From the IMG/VR virus record IMGVR_UViG_3300001460_000016, positions 1-64,000 of that record: a stretch of DNA of 64,000 nucleotides; one strand, written 5' to 3'. A program made the position numbers and the translations under genes. Numbering within the stretch: position 1 is the first letter of the stretch; every line of letters starts with the position of its first letter. The notes under the pieces were generated by a model. It saw only the letters and a list, made by a program, of their open reading frames with translations, had not been told where the DNA came from and did not search any database. Origin of the DNA: a virus. Below, in pieces: positions 1 through 9,917 of the stretch.

Positions 1-1444
1 ACATATTTCTGTCCACGAAGAAGATAAATCGTATCTTGTTGAACAGTATCGATAAAGTATTTGTTTCCACCCGCGTTGGCGACAGTTACAGCATAAGTTT
101 TGGCAAGAACCTGTTCACCCGTAGGACCAGTTGTCCCAGTAACACCAGCGGATCCAGCAGCACCAGTATTACCAGTAACACCACCAGATCCAGATGCAGC
201 ACTTGCTTGATGGGTTCCATCGGGGAAGGTGATTCCACCTGCGTCAAGAGAGATACCAGTTCCAGCATGAACATATGTTGCTGCTTCCAGTTTAGCCTGA
301 CTTACTATTCCCGCACTGGTTATATTTGCTCGTGTGGTGTTACCAGTAATAAAACTTATGTTGTTATTACTATTAATAGCCATTCCGTCATTATTACCAA
401 ACGATAAGTCAACAAACTTATTTGACCGTACATCACCACCAGCAGTAATTCCACCATCACTAGAGATACCAGCGACATGAACTATGGCGGTTGAATCGAT
501 ACCTAGAGTAGATCCAGCGAGTGTTAGTCCTGCTCCAGCAGTTATTGTAGATCCAGATGCGGCACTTACTTGATGGGTTCCATCGGGGAAGGTGATTCCA
601 CCTGCGTCAAGAGAGATACCAGTTCCAGCGTGAACATATGTTGATGCTTTGACATATGTTCCTGCTTTAACAAAACCATTGTTTGCGTTAAATCCACTAG
701 TAGTAATTGTTGCGTTGACTTGACTGTTGCCGTTGGTCACTCTCCATGTGAAGTTACCATCACTAAACCCATATTTAGAGTTTGCATTGCCTGAACTCTG
801 AACCATAGCACCATAATTAATAAAATTACCACCAGCAGTAATTCCACCATCACTAGAGATACCAGCAACATGAACAATGGCGGTTGGATCAATACCTAGA
901 GTAGATCCAGAAAGTGTCATACCTGCGCCAGCAGAGACTCCACCACCACCACCAGATCCAGCAGGGCCCTGTGCGCCCGTTTTACCTTGTTTCCCTGCAA
1001 GTTCTACCCATTGATTAGAATCACCATCATCAATGTAAACGGAGAAAACTCCAGCAGTAGAATCAAACCATAAGTCACCAGCAGAAGCACCAGCAGGAGC
1101 GCCACCAGTGAAGGACAAATCTACGGCACCAGTATTACCAGTGACACCTTGAGGACCGGTATCACCGATGGGCCCAGTTACACCTCCACCTGCACCAGAA
1201 CTAAATATTTCCCAATCACTATTACCAGTACCACCACTAAGAGAATAATACTTTAAATCATTCTCAACAAAAACCAACATACCTTGTTCGCGGCGATCGG
1301 CAGGAATTGCATCTCTGTCCGCAGTTGATCCAACATTACGCAAACCACCCAAACCAAAAGTTGGGTTCGTCACGGGGAAAGTATCCGCCGAATCTGTCGG
1401 TGAAATAAATCCACCTAATGGTACTCCTCCAGTTATACTTGCCA

Positions 1445-1445
<1 letters not shown>
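1..1445 (-). CDS. Collagen-like phage fibre protein, 3' end outside window
   Basis: Open reading frame that starts with ATG at 1445 and stays open to the left edge (about 481 codons visible), so the C-terminus is missing. It is probably a distal tail-fibre or receptor-binding protein. After an N-terminal region of about 80 residues come short Gly-X-Y runs (GPIGDTGPQGVTGNTG), then two alternating repeat modules: one built around TLGIDxTAIVHVAGISSDGG and one around AGGITFPDGTHQ. Each occurs twice and is also nearly identical in DNA. A further Gly-X-Y stretch is followed by the motif KYFIDTVQQDTIYLLRGQKY at the edge. The start lies just beyond the stop of the preceding collagen-like fibre gene, so the two form one transcription unit with the adaptor-like gene at 3403-3852. 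The product is a confident structural fibre; the receptor is unknown. Confidence 0.8.
187..286. repeat. Fibre-gene repeat module B, copy 1
   Basis: A 100-bp segment matching 550-649 with four mismatches by eye. It encodes the AGGITFPDGTHQ module and the TYVHAGTGISLD segment of the truncated fibre gene. It is in frame, so recombination between copies would change fibre length without breaking the gene. Confidence 0.85.
435..540. repeat. Fibre-gene repeat module A, copy 1
   Basis: A segment of about 106 bp that closely matches 828-933. It encodes the AGAGxTLxGSTLGID / VHVAGISSDGGITAGG module of the truncated fibre. The copies are most divergent at the outer end, near 520-540. Confidence 0.8.
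550..649. repeat. Fibre-gene repeat module B, copy 2
   Basis: Second copy of the 100-bp module at 187-286, offset by 363 bp (121 codons), which keeps the frame. Confidence 0.85.
828..933. repeat. Fibre-gene repeat module A, copy 2
   Basis: Second copy of the module at 435-540, offset by 393 bp (131 codons). Modules A and B alternate along the gene, so the A-B pair is duplicated with unrelated sequence between the units. Confidence 0.8.
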
Positions 1446-3402
<1,957 letters not shown>

Positions 3403-3406
<4 letters not shown>

Positions 3407-3852
3407 CTAGTTACCTCGGGTTCAACTTCAAATCTACCTTGAAGTATTCTGGTTACGGTACTGTCTGACAGGTTTGTCAATTCCAAATCATAAAAATGTC
3501 TACCAGATGGTATGTTTTGCATGGTAACATGATCAACTGATAAGAATATACCACCCGTTGTTCCTATTACACCAGCGGTACTAGAGTTCAATTCTATTCC
3601 ACCGATACCTGCAACACCACCAGTTCCCGTAAAATAACCAGTAGAACCACCACCGACAACACCCTTGTTACTGTCTCCGGTACTACCAGTTACAGAGAGA
3701 AGGATATTCTCGGTGGTGTAAGATTTTCTGACCTGCATAGAAGCAGAATATGTGTTTAAATCTACTACAACTTCAGATGAATTGTAGAATGTCACATGAA
3801 ACTTAAACGTACTTCCACGGTCTACTGTTATATTGTATTCGCCTGCGGGCAT
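3403..3852 (-). CDS. Fibre-associated structural protein, paralogue of the 38681-39184 gene
   Basis: A 149-residue protein of unknown function. The N-terminal part ([19 protein letters not shown], then [15 protein letters not shown]) resembles the beta-sandwich start of baseplate upper-protein-like modules. The C-terminal part ends with a strand pair and [10 protein letters not shown]. Both ends align by eye with the 167-residue gene at 38681-39184, while the Gly-rich centre differs. It is the first gene after a CTAAATA late promoter (3868-3874) and overlaps the 653-residue fibre gene by four bases. I infer that it attaches or nucleates the fibres encoded downstream. Late structural expression is well supported; the adaptor role is a hypothesis. 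Confidence 0.65.
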
Positions 3853-3867
3853 AGTTTTCTCCTAACG

Positions 3868-3874
3868 TATTTAG
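3868..3874 (-). promoter_or_regulatory. Late promoter, CTAAATA type
   Basis: Minus strand reads CCTAAATACG, 16 bases upstream of the ATG at 3852, with a GGAG ribosome binding site between. This is a variant of the T4 late promoter TATAAATA. It separates the glycan operon from the fibre operon. Confidence 0.65.
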
Positions 3875-3914
3875 GAAGATTTATTTGTCTGCATACTATA
3901 CATTTACACTCAAA

Positions 3915-5171
3915 TCACTTTTTCTTTTTCTTATAAGACTTCTTTTTGGTTTCTTTTTTCTGTGCAAACCCATATTTTTCTTGCATATCTTGTGCGTTCT
4001 TCTTAGATTCTGTAATTTGTTGATTTCTTTGTTTAATGGCGTTAATATACATATCTCTATTATTAGAAATTCGTTCCACTTGTTCCTTTGGAACTTTACC
4101 ACCAGATAAAAGTTTATTACAAGCGTCTAAACCCTCTTCTAACTGTCCTGCATAAAATGCAGTAGAACCAAGTTCATCAAGAACCATCCAATCATAGATG
4201 TCAGAAGCAAGGAATAGAATATCCTGTTCTGGAAAACCTATCTTTGCAGCTTGAGCTGCGTAGATATAGGCAAGTCGAGGGTGACCGTTGAGTCTAAATA
4301 CCCTCGAAATTTGATGAAGTGGTTCTGCACGCCAAGGTCTATTCTCCCATGCAGCAAGAAAAGCAGCTTGTGTATTTTCCCACGATTCTTCTAAAAGTCC
4401 AGAACATATTGCTACTCTATAAAGTGAATAGAATACCTCTTCGTCCCATCCGCCCATCTTTGCTCTCTTTTCATACCACTCTTTGGATAGAGCATATTCC
4501 TGAGAATCAAAATAACTCTGAGCAAGATAGAAATGGTAACGATCATTTGTAGGATCATATACATCAGAATCAGGATTCAACAAAGCATCTTTAAGAGTCT
4601 CTGCATCTCGTAGATATTTCTCCTTAGCACTTATGCCTACATTGCGGCCGCCTTCGGTTCGAGCATGTACAAAATACTCTCCCGGAATCTGAGCCATTTG
4701 TTTTTCTTCTCTACCTTCACAATGGGCATATTCGTGAAGAACACCAACATAAAACCATTTATCTTCAGTTCTGAAGATTTGATTTCTCCACCAAGTAAAC
4801 TCTGGTCCTCTACCAATTCGGAGAGAGTATGAACTAAATCGAGTTTTCTCAATAAAGGTCAAGAGTGACTTGATATCACCTTCTAATGAATCATCCGCGT
4901 CGATGACCCACGCATAATCGGCCTTACCGTCACAGTTACGAAGTGCCTGTGTTCTCGACTTACCAAATCCCTGCCAAGGAATCTCATGAACCTCGCCGGG
5001 AATTCCCTTCTCATCAAAGAACTCTTTGATTATTTCTTTAGTCTTATCACTCGAACCGGTATCAGAAATATCATATCGATCAATGTGAGGTGCCATCGAT
5101 TCTAGACATCTCTTGATGCAGTGTTCTTCATCTTTCACGATCATACAAAGTGTAATTGTTGGGCGCGGCAT
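3915..5171 (-). CDS. Family 2 glycosyltransferase with TPR-like C-terminal region
   Basis: A 418-residue cytoplasmic glycosyltransferase. The N-terminal GT-A domain begins ITLCMIVKDEEHCIKRCLES, has the nucleotide-binding DTGSSDKT segment and carries a metal-binding motif in AWVIDADDSLEGD. Residues from about 200 to 370 look like helical TPR repeats (YHFYLAQSYFDSQEYALSKEWYEKRA and similar). The last 40 residues are very lysine-rich. Such GT2-TPR proteins transfer sugars onto glycans or proteins. It overlaps the preceding 2-epimerase gene by 31 bases and is the last gene of the glycan operon. Donor and acceptor cannot be read from sequence. The lysine-rich tail may bind nucleic acid or anionic surfaces, which is speculative. 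Confidence 0.8.
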   Translation of the reverse strand: MPRPTITLCMIVKDEEHCIKRCLESMAPHIDRYDISDTGSSDKTKEIIKEFFDEKGIPGEVHEIPWQGFGKSRTQALRNCDGKADYAWVIDADDSLEGDIKSLLTFIEKTRFSSYSLRIGRGPEFTWWRNQIFRTEDKWFYVGVLHEYAHCEGREEKQMAQIPGEYFVHARTEGGRNVGISAKEKYLRDAETLKDALLNPDSDVYDPTNDRYHFYLAQSYFDSQEYALSKEWYEKRAKMGGWDEEVFYSLYRVAICSGLLEESWENTQAAFLAAWENRPWRAEPLHQISRVFRLNGHPRLAYIYAAQAAKIGFPEQDILFLASDIYDWMVLDELGSTAFYAGQLEEGLDACNKLLSGGKVPKEQVERISNNRDMYINAIKQRNQQITESKKNAQDMQEKYGFAQKKETKKKSYKKKKK

Positions 5172-6121
5172 AATATCTCCATAATTTTAATTGCTGACTT
5201 ACCATCACCAAAAGGGCAAGGCTTGTCTAGTATGTAGGTGTTTTTAATTGAGTTTACCATTGAGGGAAGGTCTTTTGGAGTTAAACAAAGAACACCATGA
5301 TGTTCTAACACCTCTGGTCGTTCCGTTGTCTCTCGACATATAATAATTTTCTTGTTGAAGAACGATCCTTCTTCCTGTAGTCCACCACTATCCGTAATCA
5401 GGAACTTACAGTTTGCAATCCGTTTCACCATCTCATCATGGGGTAATGGATCGATCACATTTACATTCTTCAGTTTATCTACGGCATTCATAACAACAGG
5501 ATTGGGATGTCGAATCACTGTGACGTTTTCGTCTAGACTGTCGAGTTCTCTCATCCAGTCGTCGATGATGTGGTGGTTCTCTCGACGATGAATGGTCACA
5601 AGAACCTCGTCACCATAAGATGATTCAACATCGACTAGGTTATCCAGAACGGTATTTCCCACGACATGAATCTCACCACCGACAGAATCACGAAGCAAAT
5701 GAGTCTTTGCAATCTTAGTAGGACAGAGATGAATGTCTGTGATGCGTGAAGTCATCTGACGATATCCCTCTTCTGGGTAAGGGTGATTGAGATTATAAGT
5801 TCGTAGTCCTGCTTCCAGATGAATAACGGGAACCTTGTGGTTGAAGGCAGTTAGAGCAACAGCAAAACTAGTTACAGTATCCCCCATCGACAAAACCGCA
5901 GTAACATCTTTGAAGTTAATATTATTCATGACAGAAGAGATGATTGAGTCGAGACGATTCACCCCCTCAGTGATCTTCAACTTATCATGAAACCAACCAC
6001 CAGAAATATCTGCGTGTTGTCCAGTAAACAACACTCGGTAGGGAACTTTACCCTCGAAGGCTTTGATCAGGGGTTTAATTTTTATCCACTCGGGACGAGT
6101 GCCATAACATAGTAAGATCAT
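5141..6121 (-). CDS. UDP-N-acetylglucosamine 2-epimerase (WecB-like)
   Basis: A 326-residue enzyme of the non-hydrolysing 2-epimerase family, expected to interconvert UDP-GlcNAc and UDP-ManNAc in the cytoplasm. Motifs seen are GTRPEWIKIKPLI at the start, the VIHLEAGLRT segment, EGYRQMTSRITDIHLCPT, VTIHRRENH and the C-terminal DSGGLQEEG loop that contacts the nucleotide. Bacterial homologues are usually about 370 residues, so this is a compact version. It overlaps the epimerase/dehydratase upstream by four bases (ATGA) and the GT2-TPR gene downstream. Its product would feed the glycosyltransferases of the same operon. Family assignment is secure; the exact substrate is inferred. Confidence 0.85.
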   Translation of the reverse strand: MILLCYGTRPEWIKIKPLIKAFEGKVPYRVLFTGQHADISGGWFHDKLKITEGVNRLDSIISSVMNNINFKDVTAVLSMGDTVTSFAVALTAFNHKVPVIHLEAGLRTYNLNHPYPEEGYRQMTSRITDIHLCPTKIAKTHLLRDSVGGEIHVVGNTVLDNLVDVESSYGDEVLVTIHRRENHHIIDDWMRELDSLDENVTVIRHPNPVVMNAVDKLKNVNVIDPLPHDEMVKRIANCKFLITDSGGLQEEGSFFNKKIIICRETTERPEVLEHHGVLCLTPKDLPSMVNSIKNTYILDKPCPFGDGKSAIKIMEILCRAQQLHFV

Positions 6122-7074
6122 TGATTTGTGAATAACCTATTATTGTATGAAATAATTTCGTAAGCTTCTATTAGTTCTTTTATACCCACATGTAAATCAA
6201 CAGATGGTTTCCATCCAAGAGATTCTATTTTATCATTACTTACGATATAATTTCTCTTATCTGGGTCGTTGTCAATCTCAGATTCTTGAATAGAAAAGTT
6301 TGGAATGTATTTTTTTATAGTCTCACATAATTCCATCTTTGAAAGATTGGCACTACTGAGTCCTACATTGAATGATTCGCCTTTCATTTTATCATAATGT
6401 TCAATAGCAAAAATCATTGCACCAACTACGTCTTTGACATGAATGAAGTTTCTCTTGAAGGAACTTTCGAAAAGAACAATGTATTTATCTGTACACGCTT
6501 TGTATGTAAAATCATTTACAAGTAAGTCGAGTCTCATTCGTTCGGAAATTCCAAACACCGTTGCAAGTCGAAGACAAACTGCACCTGATGTTTCCTTAAG
6601 ATAGTTTTCTGCATTTACTTTAGTTGTACCGTAAAGACTTAAAGGGGCGAGTGGAGTTTCTTCGTTACAGTGAACAAGTTCTCCATCTTTCATTTCCCCG
6701 ATCCCATAACCAGAATTGGTAGTTGGGAAAATAATTTTCTTATTATTACCAACAATATCCGCTATGTGTTTCACTGCGTCTTCATTAACTTGAACCGCGG
6801 CTCTCTCGTCCTTCTTACAAGCAGGCATTCCTACGATACAAGCAAGAGGAATAATAATGTCATGTTCTTTAATGAGAGGATCAATTAAATCATAATCTCT
6901 AACATCTCCTTTTACAAATTTAAACTTGGGATTGAAACAATGTGTAGTTAGTGTTGTTTGTCTATACATTAGATTATCAACTACTGTAACATCATATCCC
7001 ATATCCAATAATACTGGAACAAGAGTTGTCCCAATATATCCAGCACCACCCGTAATCAAAACACGATCATTCAT
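6118..7074 (-). CDS. NAD-dependent nucleotide-sugar epimerase/dehydratase (extended SDR)
   Basis: A 318-residue extended short-chain dehydrogenase. The Rossmann fingerprint is GGAGYIG near residue 9. A catalytic Tyr-Lys pair lies in SLYGTTK, with TTNSGYG before it. The cofactor-site acid is probably in VVDNLMYRQ. The C-terminal half (FNVGLSSANLSKMELCETI, LGWKPSVDL) is typical of enzymes that act on UDP-, GDP- or dTDP-sugars. It overlaps both neighbours by four bases. It probably epimerises or dehydrates an activated sugar used by this operon; the substrate cannot be decided from sequence. It is a different branch from the second SDR at 9003-9917. Confidence 0.82.
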   Translation of the reverse strand: MNDRVLITGGAGYIGTTLVPVLLDMGYDVTVVDNLMYRQTTLTTHCFNPKFKFVKGDVRDYDLIDPLIKEHDIIIPLACIVGMPACKKDERAAVQVNEDAVKHIADIVGNNKKIIFPTTNSGYGIGEMKDGELVHCNEETPLAPLSLYGTTKVNAENYLKETSGAVCLRLATVFGISERMRLDLLVNDFTYKACTDKYIVLFESSFKRNFIHVKDVVGAMIFAIEHYDKMKGESFNVGLSSANLSKMELCETIKKYIPNFSIQESEIDNDPDKRNYIVSNDKIESLGWKPSVDLHVGIKELIEAYEIISYNNRLFTNQ

Positions 7075-7280
7075 TTATCACAAACCTTTCCATATGAAAT
7101 TTTATTCCATATTCTTTCGTAAAAAAAGTAAACAAAAAAACCACTAACATTCATAAACACTGCGTTCCATATATGTTTGTCGGTCATAGCCAAATACAAA
7201 ATTATAAAACTATTAAGTGTAGCAAACAATCTCCACAATATAGTTTTTAGAATTGTTCGTAACTTAGTCTCTTCGTACAT
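7071..7280 (-). CDS. Small DUF2061-type membrane protein
   Basis: A 69-residue inner-membrane protein. I chose ATG at 7280, which has AGGAA six bases upstream, rather than a TTG one codon earlier. The sequence has the DUF2061 pattern: KTILWRLFATLNSFIILYLA forms the first membrane segment, AVFMNVSGFFVYFFYERIW the second, followed by ISYGK. Bacterial DUF2061 proteins often lie near nucleotide or sulfur-assimilation genes and have no established function. Here it sits within the sugar-activation genes, overlapping the adenylyltransferase by 17 bases, so it may help position or transport a glycan intermediate. That role is inference. Confidence 0.78.
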   Translation of the reverse strand: MYEETKLRTILKTILWRLFATLNSFIILYLAMTDKHIWNAVFMNVSGFFVYFFYERIWNKISYGKVCDK

Positions 7281-7671
7281 CAAGTATTCCTGTTGTAGAG
7301 TAGTTTGCTATTCTATCAAAGAAAAGAATTTCTCCAGAGTACTCTTTCCCCACAATGGGGAGTTTCCTATAATCACCACCTATTACTCTATACACGGGAC
7401 ACATTTCTTTCAATAAAGAAATCAATTCTTCGTTACTACCAAATGAAACTACCCCATTTACATATTTGATCGAACGAACAAGTTCCATCCTATCATCTAA
7501 TGTATTTATTGGACGAGAATTACCTTTTAATTCTTTAATTCTCTCGTCTGTATCCAATCCCACTACGACTCTTCCGCCGAGACTACTTGCATATTTGAAC
7601 ATCTCAATATGACCGCGATGTAAAATATCAAAACATCCATTTACCCAAATTATAGAATAGTTTTCAACCAA
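7264..7671 (-). CDS. Heptose-1-phosphate adenylyltransferase-like nucleotidyltransferase (HldE C-domain)
   Basis: A 135-residue cytidylyltransferase-superfamily enzyme matching the C-terminal domain of HldE/RfaE. It has the nucleotide-binding NGCFDILHRGHIEMF motif at residues about 11-25, GLDTDERIKELKG, then GGDYRKLPIVGKEY and the terminal YSTTGIL signature. It would join an adenylyl (or other nucleotidyl) group to a sugar 1-phosphate. The start appears to be TTG at 7671 with GGGAG upstream; no better in-frame start exists. The matching kinase domain is a separate gene 59 bases upstream, so the pair reproduces a split HldE. Heptose is the family substrate; the actual sugar is inferred. Confidence 0.83.
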   Translation of the reverse strand: MVENYSIIWVNGCFDILHRGHIEMFKYASSLGGRVVVGLDTDERIKELKGNSRPINTLDDRMELVRSIKYVNGVVSFGSNEELISLLKEMCPVYRVIGGDYRKLPIVGKEYSGEILFFDRIANYSTTGILDVRRD

Positions 7672-7730
7672 TTTGACTATCTCCCGATTCTACTCTATAA
7701 CTATCTTCATCAAAGTGGGTGGTAGAAACT

Positions 7731-8489
7731 TCATAAATGATCACCTACCTTATTTACTCCTCTGTGTTGGACCACAATTGAAGCATATTCATTACCCCGT
7801 TGGATAGACTTACTTACATCTTTTGTTTTTAGATACTCTGAAATAAAACCCGTCAAAAAAGTATCACCTGCACCAGCTAGATCTTTTACTTCGACTGACT
7901 CTACCGGATATGATTTCCCATCATATAGGCAACCCTTTTCACTCAAAGTAACAATTAGTTTGGTATCAAAAGAAAAGTTACACTTGTCTAACATGTGTTT
8001 TGTTTTTTCATACTCATACTCATTTATTTTTATAAAGTTTACATCTCGACACCAATCACCTAGTTTCTTTTTAGTATCCATTATCACTAGTGGATGTTGA
8101 CATGATATCCATTTAATGTCACTTTCAGTTAAAAACCCATGATCATAATCTGAAATTATGATCGCATCGTATTTTTTAAAATCAATATTTTTTTGAATAT
8201 CTTTTATCCTTTCCACTCTTCTTCCATGAGAGTCTACTCGGATAATGCAGTGATTAGTTCTGTGTTCTACATATCTTGTTTTTGTTATCTCTTCTTCATT
8301 GGTCACAAGATCGCACTGATCTCCAATCGAAAGAAGATTGTCATACACATTCCTACACATTCCACCATTAGAAGTTTGATATAGAGACTCAAATACGGGA
8401 ACTGGTCCTTCGGGTGCAAGTCTTTCACACTTACCGTAGATGTAAATATCAACACAAGAATCACCAATAATTAATATTCTTGGGTTCAC
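7731..8489 (-). CDS. PfkB/HldE-type sugar kinase
   Basis: A 252-residue ribokinase-family enzyme like the N-terminal kinase domain of HldE. It shows GDSCVDIYIYG at the start, RLAPEGPVPVFE (the HldE RL-PE-PVPV signature), SDYDHG in the middle and the catalytic DLAGAGDTFLTGF anion-hole motif near residue 207. HldE kinase domains are usually just over 300 residues, so this one is shortened. The likely start is GTG at 8489, in a GTGA overlap with the previous stop; TTG at 8492 is the alternative. With the adjacent adenylyltransferase it would convert a sugar 7-phosphate through the 1,7-bisphosphate stage, but no GmhA isomerase or GmhB phosphatase was seen in this window. Confidence 0.82.
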   Translation of the reverse strand: MNPRILIIGDSCVDIYIYGKCERLAPEGPVPVFESLYQTSNGGMCRNVYDNLLSIGDQCDLVTNEEEITKTRYVEHRTNHCIIRVDSHGRRVERIKDIQKNIDFKKYDAIIISDYDHGFLTESDIKWISCQHPLVIMDTKKKLGDWCRDVNFIKINEYEYEKTKHMLDKCNFSFDTKLIVTLSEKGCLYDGKSYPVESVEVKDLAGAGDTFLTGFISEYLKTKDVSKSIQRGNEYASIVVQHRGVNKVGDHL

Positions 8490-8881
8490 CAACTAATCTC
8501 CCAATCTTTAAATTCACTAGCAAGACAGTCAATTTTATAATCTTGTCTTCCGCCTACCTTTTCCTGTATTTTATTTTTAGCCGTGTTACGAATTCCGTTT
8601 AATCCGTGAGTCAGACTCAAGTCTGCTCCTTCTTTTCCATTCCTGCAATCGGATTCATTGTGCCATATGTGAAGATTCATCTGAGACAAAACAACAATAT
8701 CTCGAATCATGTTCGCGTCGGGTTTATGTTCCTCTAACAATAAATCAATATCATGAAGAATAAGTTGAATTTCTTCAGAATAATTTTCTTTGTGTTCTGG
8801 AATAAACACTTCTTTCAATTGAGTAATACTCAACCGATCTATTAATTCTGATAGGGTGGGTAAATATTTTCTGTCTTTCAT
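8486..8881 (-). CDS. Conserved protein of unknown function in glycan operon
   Basis: A 131-residue soluble protein that I do not recognise with certainty. The start is ATG at 8881 (MKDRKYLPTLSELIDRLSI); a TTG five codons earlier is less likely because GGAG is spaced correctly for the ATG. The protein is helical, with conserved-looking motifs LSELIDRLSITQLK, LHIWHNESDCRNG and DYKIDCLASEFKDWE. Similar small helical proteins with a TL-EL-DRLSI start and an IWH-E motif occur beside polysaccharide genes, which is a recollection and not a search result. It is coupled by ATGA to the 44-residue membrane protein upstream and by a seven-base overlap to the kinase downstream, so a role in the same pathway is likely. 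Confidence 0.7.
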   Translation of the reverse strand: MKDRKYLPTLSELIDRLSITQLKEVFIPEHKENYSEEIQLILHDIDLLLEEHKPDANMIRDIVVLSQMNLHIWHNESDCRNGKEGADLSLTHGLNGIRNTAKNKIQEKVGGRQDYKIDCLASEFKDWEISW

Positions 8882-9012
8882 TTCCAAAATCTCCAAAAGT
8901 AAATTTCACGTTTTTTCGCATACCAGTCTAATCTAGGAGTGATCTTATGTAAGAGATAATTATACACTCTTTGTGCAAATAAACCTAATAAAAAACCTGC
9001 GATTATTTCCAT
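8878..9012 (-). CDS. Small membrane protein, 44 residues
   Basis: A short gene. The reading frame starts with ATG at 9012 inside the last codons of the epimerase gene and ends with TGA at 8878-8880, which overlaps the ATG of the next gene as ATGA. The product begins MEIIAGFLLGLFAQRVYNYL, one probable transmembrane helix, followed by a basic aromatic tail (YAKKREIYFWRFWK). It exactly fills the only apparent gap between the two flanking genes and overlaps both, as all other neighbours in this operon do. That is strong evidence for a real gene. It is likely an inner-membrane anchor for a glycan-assembly enzyme, which is inference. Confidence 0.72.
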   Translation of the reverse strand: MEIIAGFLLGLFAQRVYNYLLHKITPRLDWYAKKREIYFWRFWK

Positions 9013-9917
9013 TTTTCAATCTCTCTTATATAATAATCTACGCAACTCTGAATCCCATCCTTTAGATTTGTTTTAATAAACTGTACACCTTTTAGATAAG
9101 TCAGTACCTTTTTAGTATCAATTTTCTTTTCTTTGACACCAACATATTTATACAAATCGTGTTCAATTAAGTCGGAGTTATAATCAAAAGCGTCACATAC
9201 AAGAGTAGCAAATTCATTTATTGAATTATCTTCACCTGAACCCAAGTTAAATATCTGATTATCATAACCAAGAAGATTAATAATTGCATCAATAGCATCG
9301 TCAATATAAATTAGTTCTCTTCTCTGTTCTCCATTTCCCCATACTATAAACTTCTCATCTTTGTGTTTTGCATTATAACAATTTCGAACAAAATCAAAAA
9401 TGAAATGATTATCATCCAATTCAAAGTCTGGACCATACAGTGTAGAAGGAATAAAATATAACCACTTTAAATTGTGTTGTTTCTCTATTGACTGAAGACC
9501 ATTAAGCAACATACGTTTTGTCATGGCATATGTGTATAGACTTTCCTCTGGTTCTCCTAGAAGATAGTTGTCTTCTTTCATATGAATATCAGGTGAGTAT
9601 GAACAACTTGTTCCCATACAGATAATCTTTGATTGTGGTTGACATGTTTGCCAATATTTTAAAATATTGGTATTGATTGTTTGATTTTCCAACCATTGAG
9701 TGGCAGGATTTTTTAAACAATAATCTCCTGCTTTTGTCACAGCAGCCAAATGAAAAATATAATCAAATTTAATATCATTAAAACACCGCAAATTATCAAC
9801 ACTACTTAAATTAGCATGTTGTGTATTTGAAATTGATACATCCCATCCCAATTCTTTTAATTTTCGAACCAGATGAGTTCCTAGAAATCCTGTTGCACCT
9901 GTTACTAATACTTTCAA
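9003..9917 (-). CDS. NAD(P)-dependent nucleotide-sugar reductase/epimerase (GDP-fucose-synthase-like SDR)
   Basis: A 304-residue extended short-chain dehydrogenase. It has the GATGFLG cofactor motif at residues 7-13, the HLAAVTKAG segment, the serine of GTSCSYSP and the YAMTK catalytic pair. YGPDFELDDNHFIFDFVRN and WGNGEQRRELIYIDD resemble the substrate-binding and hinge regions of GDP-4-keto-6-deoxymannose epimerase-reductases. It therefore probably acts on a 4-keto-6-deoxy sugar nucleotide, although a related NDP-sugar cannot be excluded. It overlaps the C-methyltransferase upstream by four bases and the 44-residue membrane protein downstream by ten. No GDP-mannose dehydratase was found in the window, so its substrate may come from the host. 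Confidence 0.82.
   Translation of the reverse strand: MKVLVTGATGFLGTHLVRKLKELGWDVSISNTQHANLSSVDNLRCFNDIKFDYIFHLAAVTKAGDYCLKNPATQWLENQTINTNILKYWQTCQPQSKIICMGTSCSYSPDIHMKEDNYLLGEPEESLYTYAMTKRMLLNGLQSIEKQHNLKWLYFIPSTLYGPDFELDDNHFIFDFVRNCYNAKHKDEKFIVWGNGEQRRELIYIDDAIDAIINLLGYDNQIFNLGSGEDNSINEFATLVCDAFDYNSDLIEHDLYKYVGVKEKKIDTKKVLTYLKGVQFIKTNLKDGIQSCVDYYIREIEKWK

Noticed and set aside
36-407. Plus-strand open frames across the fibre genes (for example 36-407, 2133-2390, 3086-3442)
   Set aside because: They are shadows of Gly/Thr/Ser-rich fibre codons on the minus strand, encode low-complexity Ser/Thr or Pro-rich products and have no ribosome binding site or neighbours on that strand.
7264-8489. 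Frameshifted single HldE gene
   Set aside because: The kinase domain ends at a normal domain boundary, each part has its own start with a ribosome binding site, and 59 bases separate them, so two genes are more likely.
8951-8960. TATAAT -10-like box inside the glycan operon
   Set aside because: It codes for VYN of the 44-residue membrane protein and has no -35 hexamer at 16-18 bases.
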